The position numbers were made by a program, and so were the translations under genes. The notes under the pieces are model-generated. The model worked only from the letters and a program-made list of their open reading frames with translations. It was not told where the DNA came from and searched no databases. A DNA stretch of 64,000 bases from Datisca glomerata (lineage: Eukaryota > Streptophyta > Magnoliopsida > Cucurbitales > Datiscaceae), in assembly GCA_003255025.1 (NCBI GenBank), contig QANY01000280.1, forward strand, positions 688,941 through 752,940. Direction: 5' to 3'. Shown here piece by piece: positions 11,165 to 24,263 of the stretch (position 1 is the first letter of the stretch; every line of letters begins with the position of its first letter).

Positions 11165-12590
11165 AAAAGCTTGAATTCATTGCCGGCCTCTATCTTACGA
11201 GGAAAAAATATCTATCATGGATTCTGGATGCTGCAATCTATCTTAAGGTTGTGGATCTTGGAGATATTATTAACAAAGTAAATAAAACACCCTTGCACGA
11301 TCGTTTTAAGGTGATAATTTTCTTCGCCATCATCTGCATGAAGGCCTAAAATTAAATGCCTCATGGTAAAAAATACATATGATCTTTCAAAAATTAAAAG
11401 AAAAGTATGATCACCAGAAAATAATAATTGTTCTAAAAGCTCTTTATGATTTGGGACATGTAAACTTGCAGGATTTCAAAACCATTAGTGAATATAATTT
11501 CAGAATATATAGAATTAGTTCTCAACTGAAATTGAGTTACCGACGAAATATGCTAGAGAAAATATTCTCTATTTTTCATGTCTCTAATGTGCTCTGCAGC
11601 ACTAATATGGAGAAAATTTTAACAAATATTTAGAACTGATTTCACATTTATTTGTGGCTTAAACAAAACAATGAGCTTTAATGAGAAATCATGAACCTTG
11701 CAAGACTGGTTCTACTCCATTCTCTGATGAACCATCTGGATGTATAACATTTCTTTGAATACCTTGAAGAGAACTTTAATTACTTGGTTGGTGATAGAAA
11801 TGTCCAAGACAATTGAAGTTACTTTTATTTTTAATATATTTATTTGTTTTAATGTATTCCTTTCATATGTTTTTAGTATGAAAACTTTTATGCAATATTT
11901 TCACCTATGCTTAATTTAGACATATATTTATGTCTCGTAGAAAGTGTAACTACTCACACCATACTTAAAAGATATAAAATATTTCCTCATTGGAAGAAGG
12001 TAATGTTAATACAATATCATATTTTTAAACTTGATTGAAGGCTTTCGAACATCAAACTTTGTATTACGGGAGAGGAAAGTTTATTATAAACTAAAAGAAA
12101 TTTAGGTTAAGCTTTAAAGATATTCATCTTAAGAGGCTTAAGAATGAGTTTGAAATTGAGAATAGTGTAGAATATATCTGTATTATATCTACTATCTCAA
12201 ACAAGAAATGTGTACTCGAAAAGTTATCCCCATTTTCTTATGGGTCATATTACACATATATTAATGCACTTGAAGCATATGCAGTAGTGAACCAGAAGAT
12301 CATCGACCCAAAGGTTTTATCATCTGTCATGAATGATTAGGTCATCCTGGGTTAACAATGATACATAAATCATTGAGAATTCACATGAATGTCCATTGAA
12401 GAAACAAAACAATCTTCTCATCTATTATTTATTCTCAACTCAAACCATCGACAAATAAAGTTGGGACTGACTTCCCTGCAATCTCGGAACATATTCATGA
12501 TGATATATGTGAGCTCATTCACCCGCCATGTGGATAATTTAGATATTTGATGGTACGAATTGATACTTCTATAAGATGCCTTGACTACTA
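11165..12590 (+). pseudogene. Shredded Ty1/copia element: gag and integrase
   Basis: Plus-strand fragments in element order. The 11379-11633 frame contains LKEKYDHQK, LQDFKTISEYN, FRISSQLKL and MLEKIFS, the conserved core of a common plant copia Gag. After an AT-rich gap, 12310-12590 carries broken pre-integrase and integrase blocks (a GHPG-like segment, then DICELIHPPCG with FRYLMV, out of frame and with stops). No LTRs were identified. A 28-bp duplication (GATGCCTTGACTACTATAAT at about 12574 and 12726) brackets the right end. Confidence 0.7.
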
Positions 12591-12759
12591 TAATTTTAAA
12601 AATCCAAAAGTTATTATTATATTTTTCATGTATATTTAAGCAATCAAATAACATATTCTTTTTAATACATTTCGACAATTAATGATCGTTGATGTCAATA
12701 TTCTGGATACATTATACATTCAATAGATGCCTTGACTACTATAATTTTAAGAAGAAAGA

Positions 12760-15700
12760 AAATGGAAGTCAGCAAATTACAATTTATGCACATAAATTCA
12801 TGCGATATGATTGATTACATCATACATTGGTTGTAGAAGTAACTTCTTATAACAATGTTCTTTGCATACGTTGCTGTTTTGTTGAAGATTTCTAATTTTA
12901 TAAACTTCATCTATACTAATTATTATATTGGATTTTTTAGTTATTGTTTTAAAATTAATGATGAGGATAATGAATATTTGTGAATGACGACAATGATAGC
13001 TCTATTTCCGCATGAACATTAAGATATCTAGTAATAACTGGTTTCATAGTTTCATTGTGAATGAAGTATGTCTTGTTCTTCACTAATGTGTCCTTCAATC
13101 TCGAGATGATTTTGTTATACATCACAGTTTGTATTTTTGTTCTCTGTTAAATAAAAATAATGATTAAAACATAATCTTAATGCAATTTTTTGTATGTATT
13201 AGAATAAACTTCAAAAATGAAATATATAAAAGTACCTACCTCTTCGTGGATGAAAATGAGCTTCAAAAATTAGATCATAAATATTTTGAAAATATTTATA
13301 TTTTATAAATATTTTATTTATTAGATAATAAATTTAATTCAAGTTTTTAATTTGAGTGAATATGAAAAAAGTAAGTTGATTATGTAGTATCAAAAATATC
13401 ATTTGTTAGTTATTTATAATTTTTATTAGTTTATTGTTTAGAGTAACTCTTTGTACGTAGTAGGTACTATTCTTTTCAATGGAGTATCTCCTAGCCATTT
13501 CCCAGCAAAGCTTTATTGAAGATCGTGACATCTACTTCTCTAAACAAAAGATTGTTTATATTTTTTCTGCTATTAACTTGCACATGCATTAAATATTCTT
13601 AATTTCTCTTCTAATTCCTTGGAGTTCAACGGATTTCAGTTTTGGGGCATTATCCTAATATATATTGTAGATAGAATATTGTAAGTTACAGAGAGTTTAA
13701 TGTAAATTCATAATGTCAACCAACGAGCTGTGTCTAAAAATGATAAATCAGTAAAAAAAAAAAACTTAAAGTGTGAAGGGCATTGTAGTCTAAAAAAATT
13801 TCATTACTTTTATATTTGTTATAGATAGATATTGTAGGAAGAATGTTGTAAAGAATGGATGGTCAATAAGTGTGCCTTCGAACTTCCCAAACTCTCCAAC
13901 ATTTATCCCTTCATTCTCATCTTCTTTTAGAAATTGTAAATCATAGAAAAATTGAAGTAAAATAGTAATATAGCAAAGTAATATTTTCTTTTTTTACATC
14001 TCATCGTTATCTCTGAGATATTATCTCTACTTTACTTTCTTTTTGAACCTCGTGTTTCAGTTTCATTCATCTAAAAATAGATGATGTTTAGTAAAATCAA
14101 TAAACATACAATCAAGTACAAAACCCATTTAACTCACTAACCAATAGGGAGCGGAAAAGATGAAGTACATGTTATATGACTTTATATTAGCTAGGTTAAT
14201 CAAAGTCAAATAATCATAATTGTACTATACAAAAAATAATGTAACACAAGAGGCTTATGAAGAATAATGTAGCACAAGAGGCTTTCGAATTTCTAAGATC
14301 TTTTAGTTGTTGTCCTCACCAATAATATGTTCAATGAGTTGCTAAAAAGGCCAGGATAAATTAAAATGAATAAATCCCAATATTTGTGAAAATAGTAAAT
14401 TTCACCTACCAAAAACAAACAAAAACAAAAATAATGTGTATAATCGTACTACCACTCACATATTAAGTTCCAAAAATCAACACCTACCTCCACCAAACCT
14501 CTCACCAACAATAACATGTTCTATCTCAAAAAGTAGGGATTAGTTAATTAATGGGACCCCTACAAATAGTATTCAACATAAATTTTTATTACAATTATTA
14601 ATTAATGTTGTTATTTTCAATTCATCATCCACATTCTTTAGCCATTTCACTTGGTAAATTAATATTTTTCATTTGTCCTTTTTATTATATTATAAGAAAA
14701 AAATTACAATCCATAAAGTCATTTCATTAAAGATCAAACCTCAAGACTACTTGTGATGTAAATCATATAGATTTTTATAATTATCATCCATGCCTATATC
14801 TATTGTCTGTTGGTAAATTATTCTCTTTTTGAAACTATTCTGATTTATTTTCTTAAATATTATAGACAATTACACTAGAAAAGCACACACTATAGACAAA
14901 TTTTCAAAAAAAAAAAAATGAAAGTCCTGCGTTATTAATTTCTGCCATGAAATGCAGAAAATTCAAGAATAATGATGCTTTCGAATACATATTTTCCACA
15001 ATTTTTCCACTCGACAGTTATGTTTTTGACCAATAATCAAACTTTCGAATACATATGAAGTTGGAGAAATTTCAGTGATATTTTTTTTGGGAAAATCTCC
15101 TTTTCATCTGTGTCTCAGGAAGTTTTTTTAGTTATCCGAGTGTACTAAAAAATTAATCTCCACTTTAAATCATGGTCGAGAAACTAGTGTTTATATATTT
15201 TACAGAAAGTAAAGAGAATTCATTTGCGATATCAGCTTTAAAAAAATTATTATTTTGAAAATTATGGAAATAAAAATTTGAATTGTTGAAAAATAATCCA
15301 ATAAGCCACATATCAAAATCTCTCTGATTAGATCCTCTCTCTTCTAAAACTAAAAGCCACTTTGACTGCAAAAAGTGCTACATGGACTAAAAGTTGGGAC
15401 ACTTGCTTCACTATAGAGTCAAAGGTAAGGTGCTAGATGTTTCCCATTTATCATAGTATCCAATATCAGTTTCAAAAAATGTCATCAAGATTTAATATAT
15501 TTTTTTGTCAAAACAAGAAGATATAATATAAATTATTATTTTAAAAATAGTTTTTAAATTAATAAAAATTAAAATACATATTTAGTAAATTTATTATTAA
15601 ATATTTATCGTATTCGCTTGTTTCTTAAAGGGAAAAAGAAAATACTTGAAAGGTTGAAAAACATAATAGGCATGAGAAAAATATACAGAAACTTTCAATA

Positions 15701-16287
15701 TTCAATATTCGAAATAATTACCAAAAAATTTCTCACACTAATTTCAGTCAGTTTTAACCCCATATGTGTATAATTTTTTCTTTTGAAATTATTAGAAAAT
15801 GATAATATAAATAAATTTCAAGCATAAACTAGAAGCTCAGGAAAATACTAAACCTTAGATAAACCAACGAATCCATTAAATCATTGATGAGCATTATCTT
15901 ATCTGTAGAAAAAATAAGAATCAATTGCTACACTAGGGAGCCAAACTAAGTAGTAGGTGGTTTCCCAGTAATTCAATTAATTGGTGGAGAACCATCGGCT
16001 TTGTTTTTGTAGCAAGCTAGCTAGTGTTAAAAACATGAACTTTGTGTCGTTTACTGTGAATGTAATTGGGGGACTTGTTGCACTCATAATTTATGTTTGT
16101 TTTTCTTCTCTATACTCATGTTTCATGTTTGTCCAAAAAAAAGAAAGTAGGCACAAGCAGTTGAACGAAATCTTCTCAAGTTACTCAGTATCCTTCTTAT
16201 TTCTTCCCTCTCCAAAGAGAGATAAAATAGCTTTTAAAAGGAAAGAAAAATAACATTACGCATATCCCTTTAATATAAAAGATACTC
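12760..16287. other. Long AT-rich intergenic stretch
   Basis: Very AT-rich throughout. The few short reading frames (such as 15165-15371 minus and 15981-16253 plus) match nothing I recognise and have no supporting splice or promoter structure. A short tandem duplication (AATAATGTARCACAAGAGGCTT, about 14237-14284) is present. Unrecognised old transposon remnants are possible. Confidence 0.5.
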
Positions 16288-16613
16288 TGTAGAAATGATG
16301 AACCTGTTGGTTCTGATCTTGAAGGGAAAATGATGACCTGTAGAAATGATGAATCTTTCTGGTTCTGATCTTTTATTGAAGGAAAAATTATGTTTGTTTA
16401 CAATGAGAGAGGATATATATATATATACAAATGATTCTAACGGTTGCCTATGATCTCCTATGATTCCAACGGATGCCTACTTGAAGCCTGAAATCATTTT
16501 TTACCAGAAATGGTTAGACATCCACTGTGTTTGGTGAAAGTCTCTGTTCTGCTTCCCTCTTTTGCCTATGATGAATATTTTCTTCTGAGGTTGCAGCTTT
16601 TCTTTCTTCAACA
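16288..16613 (-). repeat. 3 prime LTR of the copia element
   Basis: 326 bp, TG...CA. It contains an internal direct repeat (TGTAGAAATGATGAA at 16288 and about 16339) and a TA run (about 16411-16426) longer than in the partner LTR. The minus-strand tract GAGGGGGAG immediately inside (16614-16622) is the polypurine tract. Confidence 0.95.
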
Positions 16614-19600
16614 CTCCCCCTCAAGTTGAGTTCGTATAGGTTGATCGAGCCTAACTTGTCAAGTATTCTTTGGAGGTTATTTTTGTCAAAGGCTTTGGTG
16701 AAGATGTCGTCTAGCTGGTCTTCATTACGCACAAAGGGAATTGTGATTTCTCCAGACTGTACTTTCTCTCTTATGAAATGACAGTCCACTTCAATATGTT
16801 TGGTTCTCTCGTGAAAAACCGGGTTCATTGCAATATGACGTGCTGCTTGGTTGTCACAGTGCATCTCTATCGGTTTTCTTATCTCGACCTTCATGTCTTA
16901 AAGGAGATGTCTAATCCATGTGAGTTTGCTAGCAGTGGAGGCCATGGCTCTGTATTCTGCCTCTGCACTTGACCTTGCTACAATAGTTTGTTTCTTGCTC
17001 TTCCAGGTCACTAAATTCCCACCTACAAAGACACAAAAGCCCGTTGTAGATTTTCTATCGTAACTACCTGCCCAGTCAGCGTCAGTGTATCCAACAACGG
17101 ATTTGCCCCGGTTCTCTTCATCCATATCCCTTGGTCGGGTGTTCCTTTAAAGTATCTGAGTATCCTTTCTGCGGCTGCCTGATGATTTGTGCAGGGTGCG
17201 TGCATGAATTGACTGATAACGCTAACTGCAAAAGTGATATCTGATCTTGTAACCGTTAGATAAATTAGTTTTCCTACTAGTCTCTGATATTGGCCTATAT
17301 CAATTATTGGTTTGTTATCATTCAGTCCTATTTTCATGTTGGTTTCCATTGGTGTGCTAGCAGGTTTTGCTCCTATCATGCCTGTTTCTTTTAACAAGTC
17401 TAAGATATATTTTCTTTGAGATAGAAACAATCCCTTCTTCAAGTGAGCTATTTCTATCCCTAGGAAGTACTTCAGTTTTTCTAGATCTTTACTATCAAAC
17501 TCTCCTTTTAGAAATTCTTGAACACTCCATATTTCATCGTGGTTATTTCCGATGATGATAATGTCATCTACGTAGACTAAAACGATGGTGGTGGAGTTGT
17601 TCGTGTGTTTGACAAACATAGATGAGTCAGCCGTGCTTTTGACGAAGTTAATCTTTAAAAGAGACAGGCTTAATTTTCCATACCATGCCCTTGGTGACTG
17701 TTTCAGGCCGTAGATAGCCTTCTTTAATCTACATACCAGAGATGGGTGTGTTGCTTTCTCGTGTCCTGGAGGTAGGGACATATATACTTCTTCTTCCAGA
17801 TTTCCTTGGAGAAATGCGTTTTTTACATCCATTTGATATAGTTCCCAGTTGAGGTTTGTGGCAACGGATAGTAGCACTCGGATTGTGTTCATTTTTGCTA
17901 CTGGAGCGAACGTCTCCTGGTAATCCACTCCATATGTCTGAGTAAAGCCTTTGGCAACTAGTCGGGCTTTGTATCTCTCGATAGTGCCGTTGCTGTTGTA
18001 TTTGGTCTTGTAGACCCATTTACATCCTACGGGTTTCTTCCCGCTGGGTAGTGGGATTATGTCCCAAGTCTCATTCTTTTCCAAGGCTAGGAGTTCTTCA
18101 TTCATCGCCTTTCTCCATTTAGGGTCGAGTTGGGCTTCTTGATAGGTCTTTGGCTCATCTGTTTCATCAATTTTTCCCAAGTATGCCCTGTGGATGTTAG
18201 AGATTTTATCATAAGATAGGAAATTTTGGATAGGGTATAGAACCTGATGGGACACGTAGTCTTTTAATCTTGCTGGGGGTTGAGTTTGCCTTGTTGATCT
18301 TCTTACGATTACTGCTTCATCAGTGACAACTGCCTCATCAGTTGCTCCCCCTGAGGTAGTTGTCTCAGGCGCGGTTGATGTGGTATCATGTTCCTGTCTT
18401 ATGATATCGGAGGAAATAATACTGTTAGGTAGCGGAAACGTTTGGTGGTGGTTATGGTTGTCGGAGTCCTTTGGGTAATAGGATTCTAGTTCTAAAAATT
18501 GTACATCGCGTGAGATGTAGAGTTTATGGTTTATTGGGTCGTAGCATTTATACCCCTTTTTTTCAGCGGAATACCCCAAAAATAGGGTTTTGACTGAGGT
18601 TTTGTCCAATTTATCAAGTTTTGGAATGTGTACGTAGCATGTACATCCGAATACTCGTATGTGATCAAGATTAATTTTCCTACCCTTGAGAATTTCTAGA
18701 GGGCTTTTCAGATGCAATTTTACACTGGGTAATCGATTGATAAGGTATGTTGCTGTGAGTATTGCGTCTGACCAGTATCGTTTGGGTACGTTATTTTGGA
18801 GGAGGAGAGCCCTAGTCATTTCAAGAAGGTGTCGGTTTTTGCGTTCTGAGACACCATTTTGTTGTGGGGTGTGGATACAGGTGGTTTGATGTCGTATACC
18901 CTTTTGTTTAAAGAACTCAAAAAAGGTGTTGTTAGTATACTCGGTTCCATTGTCAGACCTAAAGATTTTTATGGTTGTTTCAAATTGAGTTTCGACTAAA
19001 TTGTTGAACTCTTGAAAACGACTGAAGACTTCATTTTTTGATTTCAAAAGATATAACCATGTGGTGCGAGAGAAATCATCAATAAATGTAACAAAATATT
19101 TGAATTTATTATATGAGTCAACTGGGGCAGGTCCCCAAACATCAGAATGAATTAATTCAAAACATCGTTTTATCGTACTACTAGATAGTGGAAAGGGTAA
19201 CCTGGTTTGTTTTGAGAGTTTGCAGACTGAGCAACTACTAGAGTCTGAATTACAACCAAGTAAGTTGTTTAGGATTTTTTCGGAGGGATGACCGAATCTC
19301 CAATGTAATATTTTGTCTTTTGGTACTGTACTGGAGGTGGCCAGACATGTTTTGTCGGTATCTTCTAAGTAGTACAGACCTTTTTTAAATTTCCCTTCAC
19401 CAATTTTCCTCCCGGTGACTCGATCCTAAAAAATTATTTTGTCAGGTGAAAAGGTAACATTGCAGTTTAAGTCTTTGGTTATTTTACTGACGGATAGGAG
19501 ATTGGAGTTAAAATTGGGTAGACAAAGTACGTTGTTAATGGTTTTTGTGAAGAGTGCGGTCGACCCTGTGCCAAAAATTGGAACTTTATTTCCATTGGCT

Positions 19601-20874
19601 ACCGTCACGTGTTGTGGTTTTTCTAATTTAGTGAGACTGTGTAGATTTTTTGTGTTATAAGTCATGTGGTCGGAGGCACCAAAGTCTATTATCCAGTGTT
19701 CTAAGTTGTGATAAAAATTTGCAGATTTAGAAAAATAATTGACAGTATTGCAAATGGATGAACCTGAGGTATCGCGCAAAAATTCTCCGAATTGTTTGAG
19801 CAGTGTAGCCATCTGTGAGTTGTTTTCTGGGTGCAGGTCTGCTCTAATGGATCCGGATCGGTCTATTTCTTCCATTCGGTAGGGTCGATACCCATTGCCC
19901 GAACCGGGTCCATCTATCTTGTGTGCCCTGCGGTCTGGGTCGGGTCCTGACCCGTGACCCGCTCCGCTGAAACCCTCGGTATAAAAGGGGAAAGTTTTCG
20001 CGGAGCCTCCTCGCTCGTCACTTTTCGCGCAGCTCCCTCGCTCGTTCTAGAACTTTCTCTGGTTCTGCCGGAGATGAGGGTGCAGGTTCCAGCACCGGTC
20101 GTGGGTGCGCCCTTCCTTTCGGCAGTGGTTGCATTTCACCTGCTCGCCTGGTTGTCCGCGGTGTCTTCCCCCTTCCTTAGGGTTAGGGTTTCAGAGGAAG
20201 CCACGGGTTGCCATGGCTAGTGCCTCCGCCTTGTCATCTCTGGTACTCATTACTCGTCGCCTGGTTTCTTCTCTTTGAACCATGGCTGAGACCGTGGCAA
20301 AAGTTGGCTTCTCTGTCGACATCAAGATCTGAGCTCGGAATGCTTCGTAGCTTGAGTCGAGAGCTGTCAAGAAGTGGAAAACCATATCCTGCTCAGCCCG
20401 TTCTTGGAGTTCCTTCAGGTCAGTGGTCATCGGTCTCAGGGTTTCAAGTTCTTTGAACTTAGATTTTAAAAACTCGGTTAGCTCCGGTACTGATCTGTCC
20501 CCCTGTTTTGCTTGGGAGATCTCTCGTTTAAGTTCAAAGACTTGCGCAAAATTGTTTTGTTCACAATAGTTGCTCCGGATTTCTTCCCAGAGTTCCTGTC
20601 CTGTTTCACAAAAACAAATAATTTCCCTGAGTTTTGGGTCTATTGAATTAGTTATCCAGGTCATTACCTGGCTGTCCATGATGTCCCATTCCTCTGAGTT
20701 TCGGTCTGGTCTTGGCTTACTGTCTTCCACGAAGCCCAGTCTCCCTCTTCCTTTCAGGCTCACCTGAGCCGCCCTGGCCCACGGTATGTAGTTGTGGCCA
20801 GTGAGCAGGATGGAGGTTAGTCTGGGATTGGTGTCATGGTGGTGAAGCTGGCCGGAGGTTGATGGTTCTGCCAT
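16514..20874 (-). pseudogene. Copia gag-pol polyprotein with point inactivations
   Basis: Gag starts at 20874 (MAEPSTSG) with a UBN2-like core (HNYIPWARA, REIICFCETGQELWEEI). A zinc knuckle at about 20143-20100 reads CNHCRKEGRTHDRC, with Arg at the expected His. The protease block at about 19695 reads WIIDFGASDHM, Phe replacing the Ser/Thr of the D-S/T-G triad. Integrase includes HWRFGHPS, DDFSRTTW, RSDNGTEY and NGVSERKNRHLLEM. RT (about 18110-17400) includes CKWVYKTKYNSNG, KARLVAKGFTQTYGVDY and the intact LVYVDDIIIIG box. RNase H includes YTDADWAGSYDRKSTTG and ARSSAEAEYRAMA. In-frame stops: 20193-20191 TGA, 20049-20047 TAG, 19428-19426 TAG, 16900-16898 TAA; a frameshift lies near 17100. Otherwise the catalytic motifs are preserved, consistent with recent death. 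Confidence 0.92.
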
Positions 20875-20897
20875 ATGTGTTGGTTCTCAGAATCACT

Positions 20898-20909
20898 GCT
20901 ATGATACCA
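20898..20909 (-). other. Primer binding site, tRNA-iMet type with one mismatch
   Basis: The minus strand reads TGGTATCATAGC directly at the LTR edge, one base different from the consensus TGGTATCAGAGC. Confidence 0.85.
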
Positions 20910-21230
20910 TGTAGAAATGATGAACCTGTTGGTTCTGATCTTGAAGGGAAAATGATGAGCTGTAGAAATGATGAACCTTTCTGGTTCTGACCTTTTATTG
21001 AAGGAAAAATTCTGTTTGTTTACAATGAGGGAGGATGTATATATACAAATGATTCTAACGATTGCTTATGATCTCCTATGATTCCAACGGATGCCTACTT
21101 GAAGCCTGAAATCGTTTTTTACCAGAATGATTAGACACCCACTGTGTTTGGTGAAAGTCTCTGTTCTGCTTCCCTCTTTTGCCTATGATGAATATTTTCT
21201 TTTGAGGCTGCAACTTTTCTTTCTTCAACA
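20910..21230 (-). repeat. 5 prime LTR of the copia element
   Basis: 321 bp, TG...CA. About 14 substitutions, mainly transitions, and two small indels separate it from the left LTR by eye. Confidence 0.95.
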
Positions 21231-21235
21231 TACTC

Positions 21236-21537
21236 TAATATTCACTACTTCAGAAATACGACTACCTTTTATGTTTTACCCAACTCGTCTTATGCAATAC
21301 TATAGAGTCAACTAAGCCGTTCTGTGATATAAGATCAATATTCTCTTTTGTTAGGATAAACATGAAAGAACTATGTCTGTTTCTGTCCTACCAATATAAA
21401 AACAACTGTACTAATCAGTTTCACGAAAAATGAAAACAAATATTATTTTTTATTTTTCATTTTAGTTTAAGTTAAACTTTTTTTATTAAAGAGTCCAGAT
21501 CTGACTAACAGATAACCTTCTCTTACAAATTTAAAAA
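21236..21537. other. AT-rich target DNA between two elements
   Basis: Short AT-rich stretch between the copia target duplication and the outer edge of the older copia LTR. No feature recognised. Confidence 0.4.
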
Positions 21538-21815
21538 TGCTTATAGAATCTTATTTTAACAACAACTACTTATCTTCCTATTTTCACGTTACATTGTGAA
21601 AGAGAGAGACTTTGTATTTATGGACAAAAAGTCATCAAGATTACATTTGAAGTTTTGAATAACTACATACAAGAATGCAAACAGAAAGTTTGTTACATTA
21701 TGTTACTAGGAGGCATACCAACTGATATCAGTTGACAAGTAATTGAGATTAACCAACTGACTAATATCAGTTGGTTTAATCACTGATATTTGAAGCTAAC
21801 ACCTTCTCCTTATCA
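21538..21815 (-). repeat. 3 prime LTR of the old copia
   Basis: Begins TGCTTATAGAATC and ends CCTTATCA on the plus strand, 278 bp. Includes an imperfect local repeat of ATATCAGTTG (about 21723 and 21763). Confidence 0.7.
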
Positions 21816-21859
21816 TACTCACTCACTCAAGTGAAAAGAGGATGTGATCACCTTAAGCT

Positions 21860-22206
21860 TAGTGTGAAACTACTGAAATTATGGAGTAGATAAGAACTTG
21901 GTAAGTAAATCCGGCAATTGATCAACAAAAGGTGCAAACCGAATGTCAAGTTGTTTCTTTAGTACTTTATCTCTTGTGAAATGAATATTCAGCTCGATAT
22001 GTTATGTCGTTGCATGCACAACAAGATTGGAAGCCAAGAGTCAAATGTAGCTTATGTAATAGACCTTGAAACCAAGCAATCTCAACTGATGCATTTTCCA
22101 TAGATTTGTACTCACTCTCTATACTGGATTTCGCTATGACATTTTGTTTCGTTGAAGACCAGGAAAGAAGGTCCCAAGAAATATCGTGTAAGCGTTGTAG
22201 ACTACA
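21860..22206 (-). pseudogene. Old copia RNase H, C-terminal piece
   Basis: Minus-strand translation gives SWSSTKQNVIAKSSIESEYKS, a typical copia RNase H block, followed by AWFQGLL. It is cut at 22206 by the solo LTR. The other side (25011-25075) supplies AGNIGDMK, and reading across the insertion regenerates the D/R-K-S-T-T motif. Confidence 0.85.
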
Positions 22207-22439
22207 TGTAATACCCCGACCCTTCGTAAATGGGTATTTTTGTAAAATTGATTTAAAAGATAAAGTGATTTTAAAACGTAATTATTTGTAATTTTGGTAA
22301 AATAATTTTAATTATATGTGGTTTAGTTTAAAATTCAATTTTTTAATTTTAAAAGAGTTTTATTTTATATTATAAAATTTTAGCTCACTCACACTACATG
22401 CATATACACCCTAAACCAATCTTTAACCTAATATTATAT

Positions 22440-23085
22440 ATATTCCAAAACCACTTCTTCTCTCCCAGCTCTCTCCTCCCCCTTGCAGCCTCTCACCCCG
22501 CGTAGCCACCTGCAAGCCAGTAATTCTTCTCATTCGTTGGTCTCTCTCTAATTGAATTTGGGTAATCTTCTTCTCTTTCTTTCTTGATTTCTTTCTTTAA
22601 TCTTTTCTCTCTCCCTCTGTTTTCCTCTCTCTCACTCTCTGTCTTTCTCTGCATCTTTCTTCTCTCTCTCTCTCTTTATCTCTTTCTCTCTTTATTTTTG
22701 CCTCAATCTCTCGTCCTTGCTTTGTCTCCCTCCCTCTCTGTTTTTGTTTCTTTCGGTCTCTCTCTCTTTCATTCTCATCTCTGTTTCTTCCCCCTCTATT
22801 CGTTTTCCATCTCTTCTCTAATTTTTTTCTATCTTAATGACTGCTCTATCTTGGTCTTTCCCCTTCCCTCTTTTCTATTTCTCTCTCCCAATTTCTTTCT
22901 ACTTCTCATCTTTCTCTGTCTTTTCTCTCTCCCTCTGTTTCCCTTTCTCTCTCTGCTTCTCTCTACATCCCTCTCTTTCTTCCCCTTTCAGATTCCCTCA
23001 CTATTTTTCTTCCCCGCTTTGTTTCTCTCTCCTTCTCGTTTTCTCTCTCTCTCTCTCTTCCCCCCTATTTTCTCGTGCTTTCTAT
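22440..23085 (+). repeat. Pyrimidine (CT-rich) tract in the solo LTR
   Basis: About 640 bp dominated by CTCTCT, TTTCTCTC and TTCCC runs. It yields apparent 179- and 111-residue frames made almost only of Ser, Leu, Phe and Pro, which are composition artefacts. The corresponding part of the chromovirus left LTR (3360-3870) is purine-rich on the plus strand, so the tract is a family trait. Confidence 0.85.
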
Positions 23086-24025
23086 TCTGCAATTGGGTCT
23101 TGCACCCAGTTGTTCTGTCCTGAAACGATTCATCACGAACCGAACCGGTTCAGTTTACTCAGATCGGCCTGAACCGGTCCATAAGATAAAATTGAACCGG
23201 ACTGGTCCGAACCAGCCCGGTCTGAACCATTTGACCCGAAGCTTTATCTTTGGACTCTGGACCCGATATATTATCTTTTGACCTCGCTCTGACCCCTTCG
23301 CACCTTTTTAATTAATTCTCTTTTATTTTATGATATTAAAAAAGTGTTTATATTGTTTTATTTCAAAACAATTTAGTTATTATATTTTTATTTGGATTTC
23401 AGGTCATTAATTGTTAGTTCATTCTTCCACTTCAAGTAAGTGGGCTTATGTAATGGTGTGACTCCCATTGTTATAAATGTATATGCTTTGTGTAAGTAAA
23501 TTTATATCGTAGTATGATCCATGTGTGATAAATATATTTGCTTGAGTAAGTGAAATTACATTGTAATGTGACCCACATGTGATAAATGTAATATGTGTTA
23601 TTCTCATCAGCTCTAATTGTCTATAAGCATGTTATGTTCATATATATGTTTATGTAAATTGACTTATATAACGATGTGATTCTGATATTATAATTGTATC
23701 ATGTATTTATTATCTGTTTAAGCATTTATTTCAATAATTATTATATTTGGTTAACACTTTGGTAATTGATTACTGTTCAGTTATTAATGTGATTATCATG
23801 AGATCAATGTTTGAGTATGATTGATTTTACGTTAGTATGTTATCATGTTTGATTGTGTTATATGTATCAATATGCATTATATGATTAACTATCATCATAC
23901 GTTGGATTCTGCAAGTTATGAGGTTAATTCATTCAAGTGGTAATTAAGAAAAATATGAACTTAAGCAAGACCTTTAGTTAACAAGGAATCAAGACTGTTC
24001 ACGTTATGTTCTGTTAAACGAATGA

Positions 24026-24263
24026 GGTGTCATCTGTTCATGCTTTCGTCACACATAGGGTGTCATCTGTTCATGTTTTGGTCATTCGTTGGGTGTCATT
24101 TGTAAATGTTTTCCGTCACTCATGAGGTGCCATCTGTTCACATTTTTCGTCACCTATGAGTGCCATCTATTCTGTCGCTCAATGAGTGTCATCTGTTTTG
24201 TCGCCCGATGTGTGCCATCTGTTTCGTCGCCCGATGTGTGCCATCTGTTTCGTCGCCCAATTC
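24026..24263 (+). repeat. Minisatellite, GTGYCATCTGTT units
   Basis: About eight tandem units each starting near GTGTCATCTGTTC. The first four are 33-34 bp, the last four 26 bp (GTGCCATCTGTTTCGTCGCC), the short class lacking the central ATGTTTT segment. The chromovirus LTRs at 2373 and 8319 carry a single counterpart of the unit, so the array expanded within this copy or subfamily. Confidence 0.85.

Larger units (their letters stand above)
16288..21230 (-). mobile_element. Complete Ty1/copia LTR retrotransposon, recently inactivated
   Basis: A structurally complete 4.9-kb element on the minus strand. The LTRs at 16288-16613 and 20910-21230 begin TGTAGAAATG and end TTCTTCAACA, and by eye are about 95 percent identical. 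A perfect 5-bp target duplication, TACTC, flanks it (16283-16287 and 21231-21235). The polypurine tract lies just inside the left LTR and a tRNA-iMet-like PBS just inside the right. Gag-pol order is gag, protease, integrase, RT, RNase H, as expected for copia. One frame runs from 20874 to about 17023 apart from nonsense codons, then shifts near 17100. Not autonomous as it stands. Confidence 0.95.

Noticed and set aside
22584..23172. Open frames of 179 and 111 codons on the plus strand
   Set aside because: They are translations of the CT-rich tract in a solo LTR (almost only Ser, Leu, Phe, Pro) in two overlapping frames, so composition alone explains them.
24026..24263. CRISPR-like appearance of regularly repeated units
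   Set aside because: The units are contiguous with no unique spacers, inside a plant LTR. The same applies to the arrays at 43640 and 53541.
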